Positions 17,555-27,272 are shown, counted from the stretch's first letter. The stretch: DNA of 64,000 nt from Lentibacillus salicampi (GCF_004565465.1 NZ_SRHY01000009.1:1-64000), one strand, 5' to 3'. Notes: generated by a model not told the origin, from the sequence alone. Made by a program: numbers and translations.

Positions 17555-17675
17555 CGTTATCACTCCTGTACTTCGACTGATCAAACTTTTACCTAATCTT
17601 TTCCAAAAATAGATTATCAGAGATAGAACAGGGTGAAGAGTCCACCCTGTTCTTGTTAATTCAACTTAATAAATC

Positions 17676-18755
17676 CTAGTTGGAATTTTTAATATTTTGA
17701 TCCCAGTGTTCCATCCATTCTGTTTCATTTTCAGCCATGATCTTCCAGTCCAAATCCATTTGATTCATTTCAAGATCTTTCAACCAATCCGGCTGCTGCT
17801 CATCTTCTAAATCAGTGCGAGTTGGGATTTGGAAGAAATCCTCTGATAATTTTGATCTGATATCCGGTGAAAACAGAAATTCAGAGAAAAGCTTGGCATT
17901 TTCCGCGTTTTGTGCATCTTTTATAACACCGACACCATCTACCAAAATCGGAGCACCGCTTTCAGGCATGACATAACCAAATGGTTGATTATGCTGCTCC
18001 TTCTGCAGCAATATGTCCTGAAGGTTCCATAATGAAACCGTTCCTTCCTGACGGGCCAATTTTAAATACAAATTAGTTGGATCTTGGGCATAATCTGTTG
18101 TGTTTGCATCAAGCTTATTTAACCACTCATAACCTGCTTCAGGATCCTCATGGTCCTGGCGATAAATCATTGCTGAATAAATAGTCCTCATTGTTCCAGA
18201 TTGCAATACGCCACGGATAATTATTTCATCTTCCCATTTTGGATCAAGCAAGTCATCCCAGTCCTGTGGTGCCTCATCTTTAGAAAGTTCATCTGTGTTA
18301 TACATGATGACTTCAGGTAAAATAATTTCTCCGTACCAATGTCCTTCGGGATCTTTGTACTCTTCCGGTATTGCTTCTGCGAAATCTGGTTCATAAGATT
18401 GAAGCAGATCTTCTTCAACAGCAGTATCAAAAGCAGATTGTGTTCCGCCCCACCAAAAATCAGCCTGTGGATTTGACTTTTCACCGCGCACACGCTCAAG
18501 TATCTGCTGTGCACCCATTGTTAACACTTCCACATTTATATCCGGATATTCTTCCTCAAATAATGGAATAACTTCATCAACAACGGTTTGATCTCTTGCG
18601 GTATAAATAACCAGATCTCCACTTCCGCCCTCACCTTCCTCGTTTCCTCCTTCGCTATCGCCATCGCTTGAGCCGTCATCATTGCCACAAGCTGCAAGCA
18701 GCATTAAAGGAATAGCAATTAAAAATATGAAGAGCCACGTCTTTTTACTTCCCAT
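17676..18755 (-). CDS. ABC transporter substrate-binding lipoprotein (Fe3+/AfuA-type fold)
   Basis: Surface receptor for the fused-permease importer, 359 residues. The signal peptide ends in LLAAC (C23), followed by a Gly/Ser/Glu/Asp-rich linker. The mature fold starts at LVIYTARDQTVVDEVIPLFE, typical of the ferric/organophosphate binding-protein family. ATG 18755 follows AAGGAGG with 6-nt spacing, 24 bases after the regulator stop. The ligand is not evident from sequence. Confidence 0.9.
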   Translation of the reverse strand: MGSKKTWLFIFLIAIPLMLLAACGNDDGSSDGDSEGGNEEGEGGSGDLVIYTARDQTVVDEVIPLFEEEYPDINVEVLTMGAQQILERVRGEKSNPQADFWWGGTQSAFDTAVEEDLLQSYEPDFAEAIPEEYKDPEGHWYGEIILPEVIMYNTDELSKDEAPQDWDDLLDPKWEDEIIIRGVLQSGTMRTIYSAMIYRQDHEDPEAGYEWLNKLDANTTDYAQDPTNLYLKLARQEGTVSLWNLQDILLQKEQHNQPFGYVMPESGAPILVDGVGVIKDAQNAENAKLFSEFLFSPDIRSKLSEDFFQIPTRTDLEDEQQPDWLKDLEMNQMDLDWKIMAENETEWMEHWDQNIKNSN

Positions 18756-18779
18756 AATAATCCTCCTTTTAGAAACAAA

Positions 18780-19946
18780 TTATTTTAAAGCCGATGTGGA
18801 GTAGTTCTCTAACGCTAAATAGACCGCCCCATACAATCCAGCTTTAGAACCTAGTCTGGTTACTTTTATCTCAGGCATTTTGGGAACAAATTTTTCTATG
18901 GTTTGTTTATACTGACTGAAAGATGATTGATTCATATTTATGAGTTCTCCTGAAATAATGACCACTTGAGGATCTACTATACTAATAATATTGATAGCTG
19001 CTTTTGCCCAATGATAAATCGTTTCCTTCAGAATTTTTTCAACTTCTTCATGGTTTTTATTATCTTGGAGAACCCTTAATAGAGAATCGGCGTTTTCATC
19101 TACAATATTTATATTTTCTTGTCTTAGTTTTTTAGTAACACCAAACAATCCGTAATTTGTTTCAAAAACACCTAAATCCGGATTCAGTTTTTTTTCATCG
19201 CCTATCATCATATAGCCGATTTCACCTGAAGCAGAATGAAATCCTTTGTAGAACTTTCCATTTAAAAAGAGACCGCTTCCAATCCCGTTTCCAATAAACA
19301 AATAAACAAAATTGGAAATATCTTTTCCTTGACCATTATAAAACTCGCCGATTGTCATAAGATTTACATCATTTTCAATGATGACATCCTTATTTAATAG
19401 ATTTGATAATTCTTTCCTTAGATTAATCTCCCCCCACTTGATTGTAGGAGAAGAAATAATAATATCTTCCGAATCCATTTCAATTCCCGAAACACCAACA
19501 ACCAAACCTAATACCTTTTCTAAGTCAACCTTTTCTGATTCTAATATTCTCATAATCCCTTCGATTATGGAATCAACAATCACCTGGCCTTCAGTTAGCG
19601 GAGTAAATTTTTCTTGAATAGTATTGACGATTTCACCATTCATATCACCAAGGGTGAAAAAAATCGTATCATTTTCAATCAAAATACCAACTACATAATT
19701 TGAACGGGCATTGTAAATAAGGTTTATCGGCTTTTTTCCTCCGCTGGACGGCCCTACTCCCGTTTCAAAAACGAGTTCTTCCTTAATTAACTCTTTGACA
19801 ATTTCCGATACCGTTGGTTTACTGAGCTGCGTTTTTTTAGAAAGATCTGCCCGGGACTGCCTTGGATTCTGTTTTAACTCATTAATAATCAAGTCCCGAT
19901 TCATCATTTTTACAAGTTTTGGAGTAGTTTTTTTCATTTTTATCAC
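18780..19946 (-). CDS. ROK-family (NagC/XylR-type) transcriptional regulator
   Basis: A sugar-responsive repressor, 388 residues and the first gene of the operon. The N-terminal winged HTH (LKQNPRQSRADLSKKTQLSKPTVSEIV) is followed by a ROK domain with IENDVNLMTIGEFYNG, FVYLFIGNGIGSGLF and GFHSASGEIGYM. The CxCGxxGC zinc cluster common in ROK proteins is absent. Start is the GTG at 19946, without a strong ribosome site. The promoter and a pseudo-palindromic TTAGTTAGTTAA operator lie just upstream, and a matching palindrome precedes the PIG-L gene, so it probably controls both units and itself. Confidence 0.88.
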   Translation of the reverse strand: MIKMKKTTPKLVKMMNRDLIINELKQNPRQSRADLSKKTQLSKPTVSEIVKELIKEELVFETGVGPSSGGKKPINLIYNARSNYVVGILIENDTIFFTLGDMNGEIVNTIQEKFTPLTEGQVIVDSIIEGIMRILESEKVDLEKVLGLVVGVSGIEMDSEDIIISSPTIKWGEINLRKELSNLLNKDVIIENDVNLMTIGEFYNGQGKDISNFVYLFIGNGIGSGLFLNGKFYKGFHSASGEIGYMMIGDEKKLNPDLGVFETNYGLFGVTKKLRQENINIVDENADSLLRVLQDNKNHEEVEKILKETIYHWAKAAINIISIVDPQVVIISGELINMNQSSFSQYKQTIEKFVPKMPEIKVTRLGSKAGLYGAVYLALENYSTSALK

Positions 19947-20017
19947 ATTCCAATCTGCATCAGCTTCAAATTTGATACATTTTTAACCATCCCCTTATGC
20001 AAACAAAATAGGACAAA

Positions 20018-20044
20018 CTTAGTTAGTTAAGTTTACTATCTAAG
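20018..20044. promoter_or_regulatory. ROK-type operator at the operon promoter
   Basis: An imperfect palindrome from CTTAGTTAGTTAAG to CTATCTAAG begins 5 bases after the -10 box. TTAGTTAGTTAA is repeated exactly in the site at 23135-23146. XylR-type regulators of Bacillus recognise related TTAGTTTGTT half sites. Confidence 0.6.
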
Positions 20045-20048
20045 TGAG

Positions 20049-20077
20049 AGTATAATACGAAAGCGATTTCAAGTCAA
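20049..20077 (-). promoter_or_regulatory. Strong sigma-A promoter of the ROK operon
   Basis: Minus-strand TTGACT (20077-20072), 17-bp spacer, TATACT (20054-20049). Both hexamers match the consensus at five of six positions. It faces the regulator gene starting at 19946. Confidence 0.75.
20058..20071 (-). promoter_or_regulatory. cre-like element inside the promoter spacer
   Basis: TGAAATCGCTTTCG on the minus strand fits TGWAANCGNTNWCA with one mismatch. It lies between the -35 and -10 boxes, where CcpA binding would block RNA polymerase. Confidence 0.55.
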
Positions 20078-20217
20078 TGCTTTTTTTAATTTAATAACTT
20101 ATTTTAATAAATAGTTTCAGGATTGGGGCATATCGGGGCAGACACACGCGTTTTAAGGCTTGTTTTATCCAATGTCAGCATGATAGATTGTAGATTTTTA
20201 AAGGATTAACTAAAAGA

Positions 20218-20268
20218 AAAGACTGACCCCAAATGCAACTTTTAGTGACATTGTTTGAGTCAGCCTTT
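20218..20268 (-). terminator. Terminator of the PIG-L gene
   Basis: Arms AAAGACTGAC and GTCAGCCTTT pair over 10 bases with one wobble position. On the minus strand the hairpin ends in GTCAGTCTTTTCT. It begins 13 bases beyond the PIG-L stop. Confidence 0.5.
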
Positions 20269-20280
20269 ATATAAGATTTT

Positions 20281-23061
20281 TTACAGCCATTTGTCGATTA
20301 ATACATCCGCATCATTATCCAATGTTTCAAATGCCTCCTCAGATATAAGGTCTTTTTTCTTATGATATGCAATTAATTGTTTAAATCCGTTCATATGCTT
20401 AACAATTTTCCCACCTGTTCCTTTGTCCTCGTAATGACTAACCGCAGATAAATGAGTTGTTAATGCTCGCACAGTTGTCTCATCTTCAAATTCACCTTCA
20501 TCAGCAAACCGCTCCACCTTTGCCTTTATTTCATCAGCTCTGATCTCTGCGGATTCCTCTGTACCATATGATAAAAGATTTGTGAATATACGGTAGCCAC
20601 CAGGGACCTGATTGGCAATTTGCCGGTAGAATACTAAATTCGTATAAATATATGATCCTTCCCCATAGTCTGTCATTAGAATTCCACTATCAAATGAATC
20701 TTCATTTGGATCCGCCATACTTACAAAAGTCTCATAGTGGTCATCCCATTCACTTGGAAAGTACAGACCGCGTTCTTGCACCCAACCATCCCAATCTTTG
20801 TCCGTAATGTTATTTGGAAAATTAAATAATGGATGATCCGGCTTTGTCATTGTCACTTCTGCATTCTCATCTGTCACACGCCATTCAATGGATGGAGAAC
20901 CAATTTCTAATTCGTACGGTGGCGTCTTATCTTTGTCCCAATTGTCTCCCGGTTTATGGTATTGGACAACGACATGCCCACCATTTTCAGCATATTCCAG
21001 TAAACGATCATTATTCTCAATCAAATCCTCACGTGCCAGATTTGCTCTAATTCCGGTTACAATCGTGTCAAACTGGTCTAAATCACCGGTACTGAGATCT
21101 GCTTCCGTTAATTTAGTCACGTTAAATCCTAATTCCAATAAATAGTCAGCTACTTCATCAAAGCCGCTTTCAATATACCCAATTTTCAAGGAATCAGGCT
21201 TCAACAATTCGAATGCTACACCATCCATGGTTGAAGGATATAGGAAAAAGGAATCTTTAATATGGTCGTAACTGATTTCCTGAACAGTTGTATCAAATAC
21301 ATTTTTCCCTGATTCAACCATCGCGCCAATGTTAAATTCACCTTTCTCCACGTCTTCCGGTGGAATAACCTTAAATGATGCTTGCTGTTCCTCTAACCTT
21401 TTTTCGAGGCTCACATCAACTTCCTTCGGCTCACTCGTCCATCCTTCGGGGAGATTTAGTGAAACTGATCCCTTTTTTGCACCATTATAATAGTTTTTGA
21501 TGTTTACCTTCACGTCGTATGAATCTTCCACATCAGCCGTATTTACAACAATATCCTCTGGTTCGGTTGATACACCTAACTCCGGCAATACAGCGAACGT
21601 CTCTTCCAATTCCAATAGATTCACTGTTTTTGTTCCTTCTTCTTCAAAAGTTATACGCGGCTGAATCAATGGGTCATCATATGGATGATAATGTTCAGCA
21701 TCTGCTGAAACATTTACCTGAAAAGTGACGTTTTTGGACTCTCCAGCTTCCAGTATGTCAATCTCTGCTTCATCTTTGGTGGTAATCTTCCAGTCTTCCG
21801 GCGCAATTAAGCCGGCACTCACCTGATGTATTGACTGGTCACCGTTATTTGTGATTGACATATCGATCTGTGTCTTTTCTCCTTTTGTTATAACTTTTGA
21901 TGCAGGAGTTGCTTCCACTTCTAGTCCAGAGGCTATCAGACTTACTTTTTGCAGTTGCTTTTCTTTTAATGTCAGCTTATGATCTAATTCTTTTTTTACA
22001 TCCTCACTCATTGTTCCATTTTCAATGGCTTCAGATAATGCCTGTACATCTTGTAATGCCTGCTGTGAATTTGGCAGTATCGCTTCTCTGTCCGGATACA
22101 AATCCACTATCTCATCCAAACTTTCCTGCAATTCTGCCAGGTCATTACTAATCCCATCATCTGAAACGATTTCTGACCATTCATTGAAGTCGTATGGGAT
22201 ATTTGTAAAAATACCTTTATCTGTGTAGTCAACTGATTTTACCAATTCCAAATGGGATTGTCTTGGCTCAACTGGTACATCCTTACCCATCCCCTGACTC
22301 TTATGCAAATACCTGGATTGTTCACCTATTTGCGGATAAGATTTCTCGTAAATAGGGTCATAGTCACCAATTTCTATGGATGTAGTTGCTTTTTCCTCTG
22401 ATTCGGCAGGCAAATAGACTTTTTTCACCTGCCATACTGATAACCCATCTTCTTCGATTTGATCAGGAAATACAGTTGGGTCTGCCGCATCCTCAAAAGC
22501 ACGTATACTTAAGATGGACATAGCTCTGTGATGGCCATGCTGACTTTTCACATTTCGGAATGAAGGCATCAAAATATCCGGTTTGTAGCTTCTTATAAAA
22601 CGAATGAACCGTTCATATGTTAATGTTTCCCCCCATTTCTCTAATGTTTCCTCGGGAGACTTTGAAAAACCAAAATCATAAATAGGATCTGATGTTGTTT
22701 CACTTAAATGGTATGCTTGTACCCCAGTAATTTTAGCTGCTTCTTTCATTTCGTTGGATCGGATAATTCCTAATGCATTACCAAGTTCATTACCGATCTC
22801 ATTTTGGCCACCTTCCCCACGATTGGCAATTAGACTGGAGGTTTTGACTCCCAGCCCCCTGGATAAGTAAGCCAATAGGTCACTGCGTTCGTCATCAGGA
22901 TGTGCACCTGTATTTAAGAAGGTTACTGTTGTATTAAGGGGATTGACAGCGTTCCACAAGTCAACATCCTTATTATCATTTTTTTTCGCAGCCAACTCTT
23001 GCGCTGGCAACAAAGTAACTACCAATAGTAACGATAACAATACATATAGATATTTCTTCAA
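20281..23061 (-). CDS. Secreted PIG-L (LmbE-like) deacetylase, multidomain
   Basis: A predicted exported zinc-dependent de-N-acetylase. The 926 residues start with a signal peptide (hydrophobic core YVLLSLLLVVTLLP, probable cleavage near LAA-KK at 24-25). The PIG-L domain follows, with TGAHPDDE (H54, D56, D57) and QHGHH (175-178), the family zinc-site motifs. A helical segment precedes at least two Ig-like NEW3-type modules (about 385-610), then a C-terminal region resembling ThuA/glutamine-amidotransferase-like folds (GYIESGFDEVADYL, GGHVVVQYHKPG). Start is TTG behind AAAGGGG. PIG-L enzymes act on N-acetylglucosaminyl or acylated sugar substrates. The shared ROK operator links this extracellular step to the importer operon. 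Confidence 0.8.
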   Translation of the reverse strand: MKKYLYVLLSLLLVVTLLPAQELAAKKNDNKDVDLWNAVNPLNTTVTFLNTGAHPDDERSDLLAYLSRGLGVKTSSLIANRGEGGQNEIGNELGNALGIIRSNEMKEAAKITGVQAYHLSETTSDPIYDFGFSKSPEETLEKWGETLTYERFIRFIRSYKPDILMPSFRNVKSQHGHHRAMSILSIRAFEDAADPTVFPDQIEEDGLSVWQVKKVYLPAESEEKATTSIEIGDYDPIYEKSYPQIGEQSRYLHKSQGMGKDVPVEPRQSHLELVKSVDYTDKGIFTNIPYDFNEWSEIVSDDGISNDLAELQESLDEIVDLYPDREAILPNSQQALQDVQALSEAIENGTMSEDVKKELDHKLTLKEKQLQKVSLIASGLEVEATPASKVITKGEKTQIDMSITNNGDQSIHQVSAGLIAPEDWKITTKDEAEIDILEAGESKNVTFQVNVSADAEHYHPYDDPLIQPRITFEEEGTKTVNLLELEETFAVLPELGVSTEPEDIVVNTADVEDSYDVKVNIKNYYNGAKKGSVSLNLPEGWTSEPKEVDVSLEKRLEEQQASFKVIPPEDVEKGEFNIGAMVESGKNVFDTTVQEISYDHIKDSFFLYPSTMDGVAFELLKPDSLKIGYIESGFDEVADYLLELGFNVTKLTEADLSTGDLDQFDTIVTGIRANLAREDLIENNDRLLEYAENGGHVVVQYHKPGDNWDKDKTPPYELEIGSPSIEWRVTDENAEVTMTKPDHPLFNFPNNITDKDWDGWVQERGLYFPSEWDDHYETFVSMADPNEDSFDSGILMTDYGEGSYIYTNLVFYRQIANQVPGGYRIFTNLLSYGTEESAEIRADEIKAKVERFADEGEFEDETTVRALTTHLSAVSHYEDKGTGGKIVKHMNGFKQLIAYHKKKDLISEEAFETLDNDADVLIDKWL

Positions 23062-23137
23062 TTTGTAACCCCTTTCATATTTAGCGATTGTTTACGCATT
23101 GCCCGCCGCTTCTATACCCCCTCCACATTATTATTTA

Positions 23138-23156
23138 GTTAGTTAATTTAACTAAC
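23138..23156. promoter_or_regulatory. ROK-type operator ahead of the PIG-L gene
   Basis: GTTAGTTAATTTAACTAAC is a perfect palindrome apart from its central base, about 77 bases upstream of the PIG-L start. The left half (TTAGTTAGTTAA from 23135) is identical to the site at 20019. The remainder of 23062-23440 shows no gene, and I see no confident promoter hexamers in it. Confidence 0.6.
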
Positions 23157-23440
23157 CAACTGATGGCAATAGCTTTATTAACAAGTAATTTATCACCCCT
23201 GAGAAATAATGTAAATAGTAGGAAAATACTATTTTTTAGTCAAGATCCGTTTAAAATCATAAGAGGTAAAGCATTCCTAGATCTAATGATCATCCCATTA
23301 AAAGAGAATCTACCTCTCACATAAACGAGCAATTCACTTCATACAAACTACTTTTTTCCCTTTCCTATATTATGTTGAGGGACATCCGGACAGCGCCTTG
23401 CCTGAAAAATCCTTGGAAAACCGTACAACCATTTCCGCTC

Positions 23441-26400
23441 CTATTCCCACCGCTTTATCCTCTGTACCACTTTTTGATAAAACTTGGAGGCCAGTGTTGT
23501 TCTGCCGTCTGCGGTTTTCTGCTTGTGCCATTCATTGTAGCTTGCCACGGCAATCAAAATGGACCCTGCAATCAGGAGGTACGCCCACCATGGCAGATTT
23601 CCCCAGTAGGGACGGGTTTGCAGAAAAACGTTCAAGAGCAATACACCTGCACCGACAAAGAAGAATGCCTTTAGCTGATAAGCCATCCCACCAAGCATGG
23701 AGGCAAGAGAAAGGACACCAACAATCAATGCATCGTAAATCGTCGAGCTCGCCATGCCATCCTGGATAAGCAGAAGCGAAACTATAACAAGCACCGCCCA
23801 CTGCCCATAGTTTACAAGTCTATTATATTTCTCGTCTGTGACTTTTTTCAGGAAAATAACGGCCGCAACCCATGGCAATACATACAGCTCCCGTTCGATT
23901 AAATCGAAAATTTGTATATTGCCAAGCAGCACATAATACGGCTGCAACAAATAAATGCATGCACCGAAAACAATCCATTTTGCCGAGACATATGGCGTGC
24001 GTTTACGCTGCAATATCAAGTAAAGTGACACGAGCAGTCCGGGCAGCAGTTTTGCCCAAAATGCTTCCGCTGGGACAACATATATACTGCACAGCGCCGC
24101 AAAACCGATAACCGAATACCAATCAATCTTAACGGGTATTTCCTTATCCCTTTGTTCTTGATAGGTCACCGGATACATAAGCAGACCAGCTGCCAGCAGC
24201 AGCCCGGCAAACACAACAAGTCTGAACAACATATCGTATTCCGTTGAAAAAATAGTACCATCATATAGCCATAAAGTACTGTAGACAAGCGCGAGTGGTA
24301 GTGCAGTAAATACATCCCATTTTTCCCGATGCATGATAAACAGTGTCATCACAGCATATAGCAGTGTTACAACAAACAACGTCACATCAAAAACCGGTAC
24401 GATCACAAATAGAAACATGCCCAATACGGAAAACGGCACGACATAAAATGCCATTCGCCGTGTCCATGCCCCTTTACTAAAGTACCAGCCAATAGCTATC
24501 ATGACACTCGTGAGCAGCGCCGCATATTGAATGGATTCCGGGGCATCCAGCAACACAAATCCTTGAGTAACCCCGATCCAAAACGCCGTGAAACCACCAT
24601 ATAAAAAGCTTCCAATCAGCCATTCTGCTCGAGCCCAGCGCAGGCTTAAGCCATAAACGGCAGCGGCGATTAAAAATGCCCAGACCGTTTCTTCTGCAAA
24701 AAACACTAGACTCACAAGTGAAGCGAACGGCAGGAAAAGGTGTCCGGTCCACCAGAAGCTTTTCCTGAGACCCGCATCATATTTACCGATCAAGACACCG
24801 GCAATCAGCAACAATAGCGCGCCAATCACAAATTGCAGCGACTGGAAAAGATCCGACTGAATCGTCATTTCCGAATGAACCGCATAAAGAGCGGTCATAT
24901 AAAACAACAAGGACATGCCACTGACAACATACGATACGGCCATCCATTTTGTTTTCCGGTATAGCAAATAAGCCATAGCCACGCCACCCAGCATGATCAC
25001 CGCACGCAGCACAGCATCAAAGTCAAAAGTGAATGTCAGCCATATTCCCAGCACATAGAAGCCGTATGCAGCAAAAAAACTGTGCTCTGCAAACATCGTC
25101 CGTTTCCCGTATTTCCACCCGATGCTTGCCAACAGAACAACAAGACCTGCCAAAACAAAGCTCTCCGCTTCCATCGGATTTCGGCCATAAGAAGTGCGCT
25201 CACCAAACGTCTCAGCATAAAACATCATCACAGCGAGTCCTAATGATACGGCATGAATCCATGATGAACTTTTAGCCAAAGCTTCCCTGCCTTCATATCG
25301 TTTTGTGAGCAATGTGGTGATGCTTATGAATAAAAGCATCGTCCCAGCCTGCCACCAGTTTATTAAGACAAAATCCGTTAAAATGGCCACCAGCAGAACA
25401 ACGCCGCCAACATCCCTGGAACTTCTCTTCATCGTCTGGAAAAGGGCCATTTTTATTAAACAGCCAAACCCGATATAGAGGACCAGCCCCATGACAAACA
25501 ACGGCAGCATCAATCCGTCATAACCAAACCATTCCCGGCCAAACAACGCAACTTCGTACAGGGCACCCATCAAAAATACTGGACTTAAATAAGCGAACAA
25601 TAATCGTTTTGTCTGATTAGCCAGGAACGTGAAATTAAATGCGATCAACACATATGCCAAAAGCAGGACAAATGATGGCTCATGCATTCTCAAAACGAGT
25701 CCTTCCAAACTGATGTACAAAAATGCACACGCCGACACAACAGCACTTGTGTAACGAAAGATTCGTTTCAATGCATGGTCATCGCCAATGAGCCTTGGAA
25801 TCGTCAAAAAGACAAACCCGAGTAAAGCATAAACAATGGCACTGGCATCCTCTACAGTAGTAAACTCAATCAGCTGATAGGCCCCATACACAAGCATCGC
25901 ACTGAAAACAAAGCTGTATTCCTTGTGCTCCGTCACATAAATCATGGCAAAATAAAGAACCGCTGTAAGCAGTACATTAAAGCCGTACAACACCTCATGA
26001 TTATAAAAAATGAGCATCAGTAATGTTGAGAGCACCAGATTACATTGAATATAGAGCACAAATTCCTTCATAAACAATCGTGTTCGCTGATTGTCTTTTA
26101 ACCGAATATAGATGAGTAGTAGCAATGCATTAAATAGCATGATGCCAAGGTAAAAACCATCTACTGGCAAATCGAACGCTGCCAGCAAAAATCCTGCCAA
26201 AACCGTCACCGTAATATACGAAAACCAGACAAACAGCCGTGATGACCGTTTATCGGCAAGCGCAATATAGATTGGCAGGATAACAGCACTCCCGGCAGCC
26301 CCAAATAAGTAACGCCCGCCACCGGTAAATGAAAAATACGGACCAAGCAATTCAAAAAAGCCGACAGACAGAATCGCGATCGGCAAAAACAAGGCGCCAA

Positions 26401-26869
26401 GTACATAAAAGGCGAATGCTGTTTTTTCGATTTTTAACATACGCTCCGTAAACACGGCAAGCCCGAAAAATAACAGAGATACGAGGGCAATCATTCCTGA
26501 CTTCATCCAATTGGCGAGCGTCTCCCATGTGCTTGTCGCAAGAACCAGCCCGCCAATCAAGAGCAGAACAACCCCAAGATTTAATGACCAGGTAATGTTA
26601 CGCTCCCGTAGTTCCTTTGGTGACAATGTTTTCTTTTCTTTTATCGGCTTCTTTTCCTGAACTTCATGAGGCTGTTCTTCAATTTGAGCCTCTCTATCCG
26701 GCCCTTCTTTTGCAGCTTCTGCTTCCTTTTGCTCAAGATCTGCATAATACTGATCATGTGCCTCCACAACTTGTGTATGCACGTCAGATGATATGTATTC
26801 AGCCTTTTCCAGCTTCTCCAGCTCTTCCTTAACGATTCGCTGTTTTGATCTTTTTTGCAAATGACCCAT
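23441..26869 (-). CDS. Giant polytopic membrane protein of unknown function
   Basis: 1142 residues. The first 90 or so are highly charged and probably cytosolic, with an EELEKLEKAEYI helix and a Glu/Lys-rich linker. The rest is an almost unbroken series of about 30 predicted membrane spans ending in a short basic tail (KFYQKVVQRIKRWE). The arrangement of a short soluble lead and then very many spans resembles DUF2157/DUF2339-type bacterial membrane proteins, for which no function is established. ATG 26869 has AAAGGAGG at 6-nt spacing. It appears monocistronic. I see no catalytic motif or transporter signature. Confidence 0.75.
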   Translation of the reverse strand: MGHLQKRSKQRIVKEELEKLEKAEYISSDVHTQVVEAHDQYYADLEQKEAEAAKEGPDREAQIEEQPHEVQEKKPIKEKKTLSPKELRERNITWSLNLGVVLLLIGGLVLATSTWETLANWMKSGMIALVSLLFFGLAVFTERMLKIEKTAFAFYVLGALFLPIAILSVGFFELLGPYFSFTGGGRYLFGAAGSAVILPIYIALADKRSSRLFVWFSYITVTVLAGFLLAAFDLPVDGFYLGIMLFNALLLLIYIRLKDNQRTRLFMKEFVLYIQCNLVLSTLLMLIFYNHEVLYGFNVLLTAVLYFAMIYVTEHKEYSFVFSAMLVYGAYQLIEFTTVEDASAIVYALLGFVFLTIPRLIGDDHALKRIFRYTSAVVSACAFLYISLEGLVLRMHEPSFVLLLAYVLIAFNFTFLANQTKRLLFAYLSPVFLMGALYEVALFGREWFGYDGLMLPLFVMGLVLYIGFGCLIKMALFQTMKRSSRDVGGVVLLVAILTDFVLINWWQAGTMLLFISITTLLTKRYEGREALAKSSSWIHAVSLGLAVMMFYAETFGERTSYGRNPMEAESFVLAGLVVLLASIGWKYGKRTMFAEHSFFAAYGFYVLGIWLTFTFDFDAVLRAVIMLGGVAMAYLLYRKTKWMAVSYVVSGMSLLFYMTALYAVHSEMTIQSDLFQSLQFVIGALLLLIAGVLIGKYDAGLRKSFWWTGHLFLPFASLVSLVFFAEETVWAFLIAAAVYGLSLRWARAEWLIGSFLYGGFTAFWIGVTQGFVLLDAPESIQYAALLTSVMIAIGWYFSKGAWTRRMAFYVVPFSVLGMFLFVIVPVFDVTLFVVTLLYAVMTLFIMHREKWDVFTALPLALVYSTLWLYDGTIFSTEYDMLFRLVVFAGLLLAAGLLMYPVTYQEQRDKEIPVKIDWYSVIGFAALCSIYVVPAEAFWAKLLPGLLVSLYLILQRKRTPYVSAKWIVFGACIYLLQPYYVLLGNIQIFDLIERELYVLPWVAAVIFLKKVTDEKYNRLVNYGQWAVLVIVSLLLIQDGMASSTIYDALIVGVLSLASMLGGMAYQLKAFFFVGAGVLLLNVFLQTRPYWGNLPWWAYLLIAGSILIAVASYNEWHKQKTADGRTTLASKFYQKVVQRIKRWE

Positions 26870-27128
26870 GGTGCGCCTCCTTTCTGCAGACCAAATCTAT
26901 CTCAACTTCCGGAATGTCAAAGGGGCCTCGAAATGGTTCACTGACCCATTTTATGTACATACTAAGCCAAATACGACCGCAAAATGGTAAATAAAAATGC
27001 ATTTTTATTCTAACACACCGTTTGTGGTATCTGAATCACTGTTTCCAATACTTTGATAGATTTTGAAAATAAGATAGAAATCGTTCCGCTATTATAATAA
27101 TGGTTTAGTGTTAAAATAATAACTGATA

Positions 27129-27150
27129 AATAGTTTAACGTTAAACTATT
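27129..27150. promoter_or_regulatory. Perfect 22-bp palindrome upstream of the SDR gene
   Basis: Arms AATAGTTTAAC and GTTAAACTATT meet without a spacer. A partial copy (GGTTTAGTGTTAAAATA) lies about 25 bases upstream, after a TATAAT hexamer at 27093-27098. It looks like a regulator-binding site for the gene at 27273. The rest of 26870-27272 shows no gene. Confidence 0.5.
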
Positions 27151-27272
27151 TTTTCAATACTAAACGAATAGGTGATCTAGCATTAGCAGCTTCCAAAAGA
27201 CAGGAAAAACATGCCACATAACAGTAAGGAGCAGCTATTTATACCAGTCACCTTATGATGGAGGAATAAAAC

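Noticed and set aside
23532-26832. Numerous ORFs overlapping the giant membrane protein
   Set aside because: They are shadows of a long gene with strong membrane-protein periodicity and a good ribosome site.
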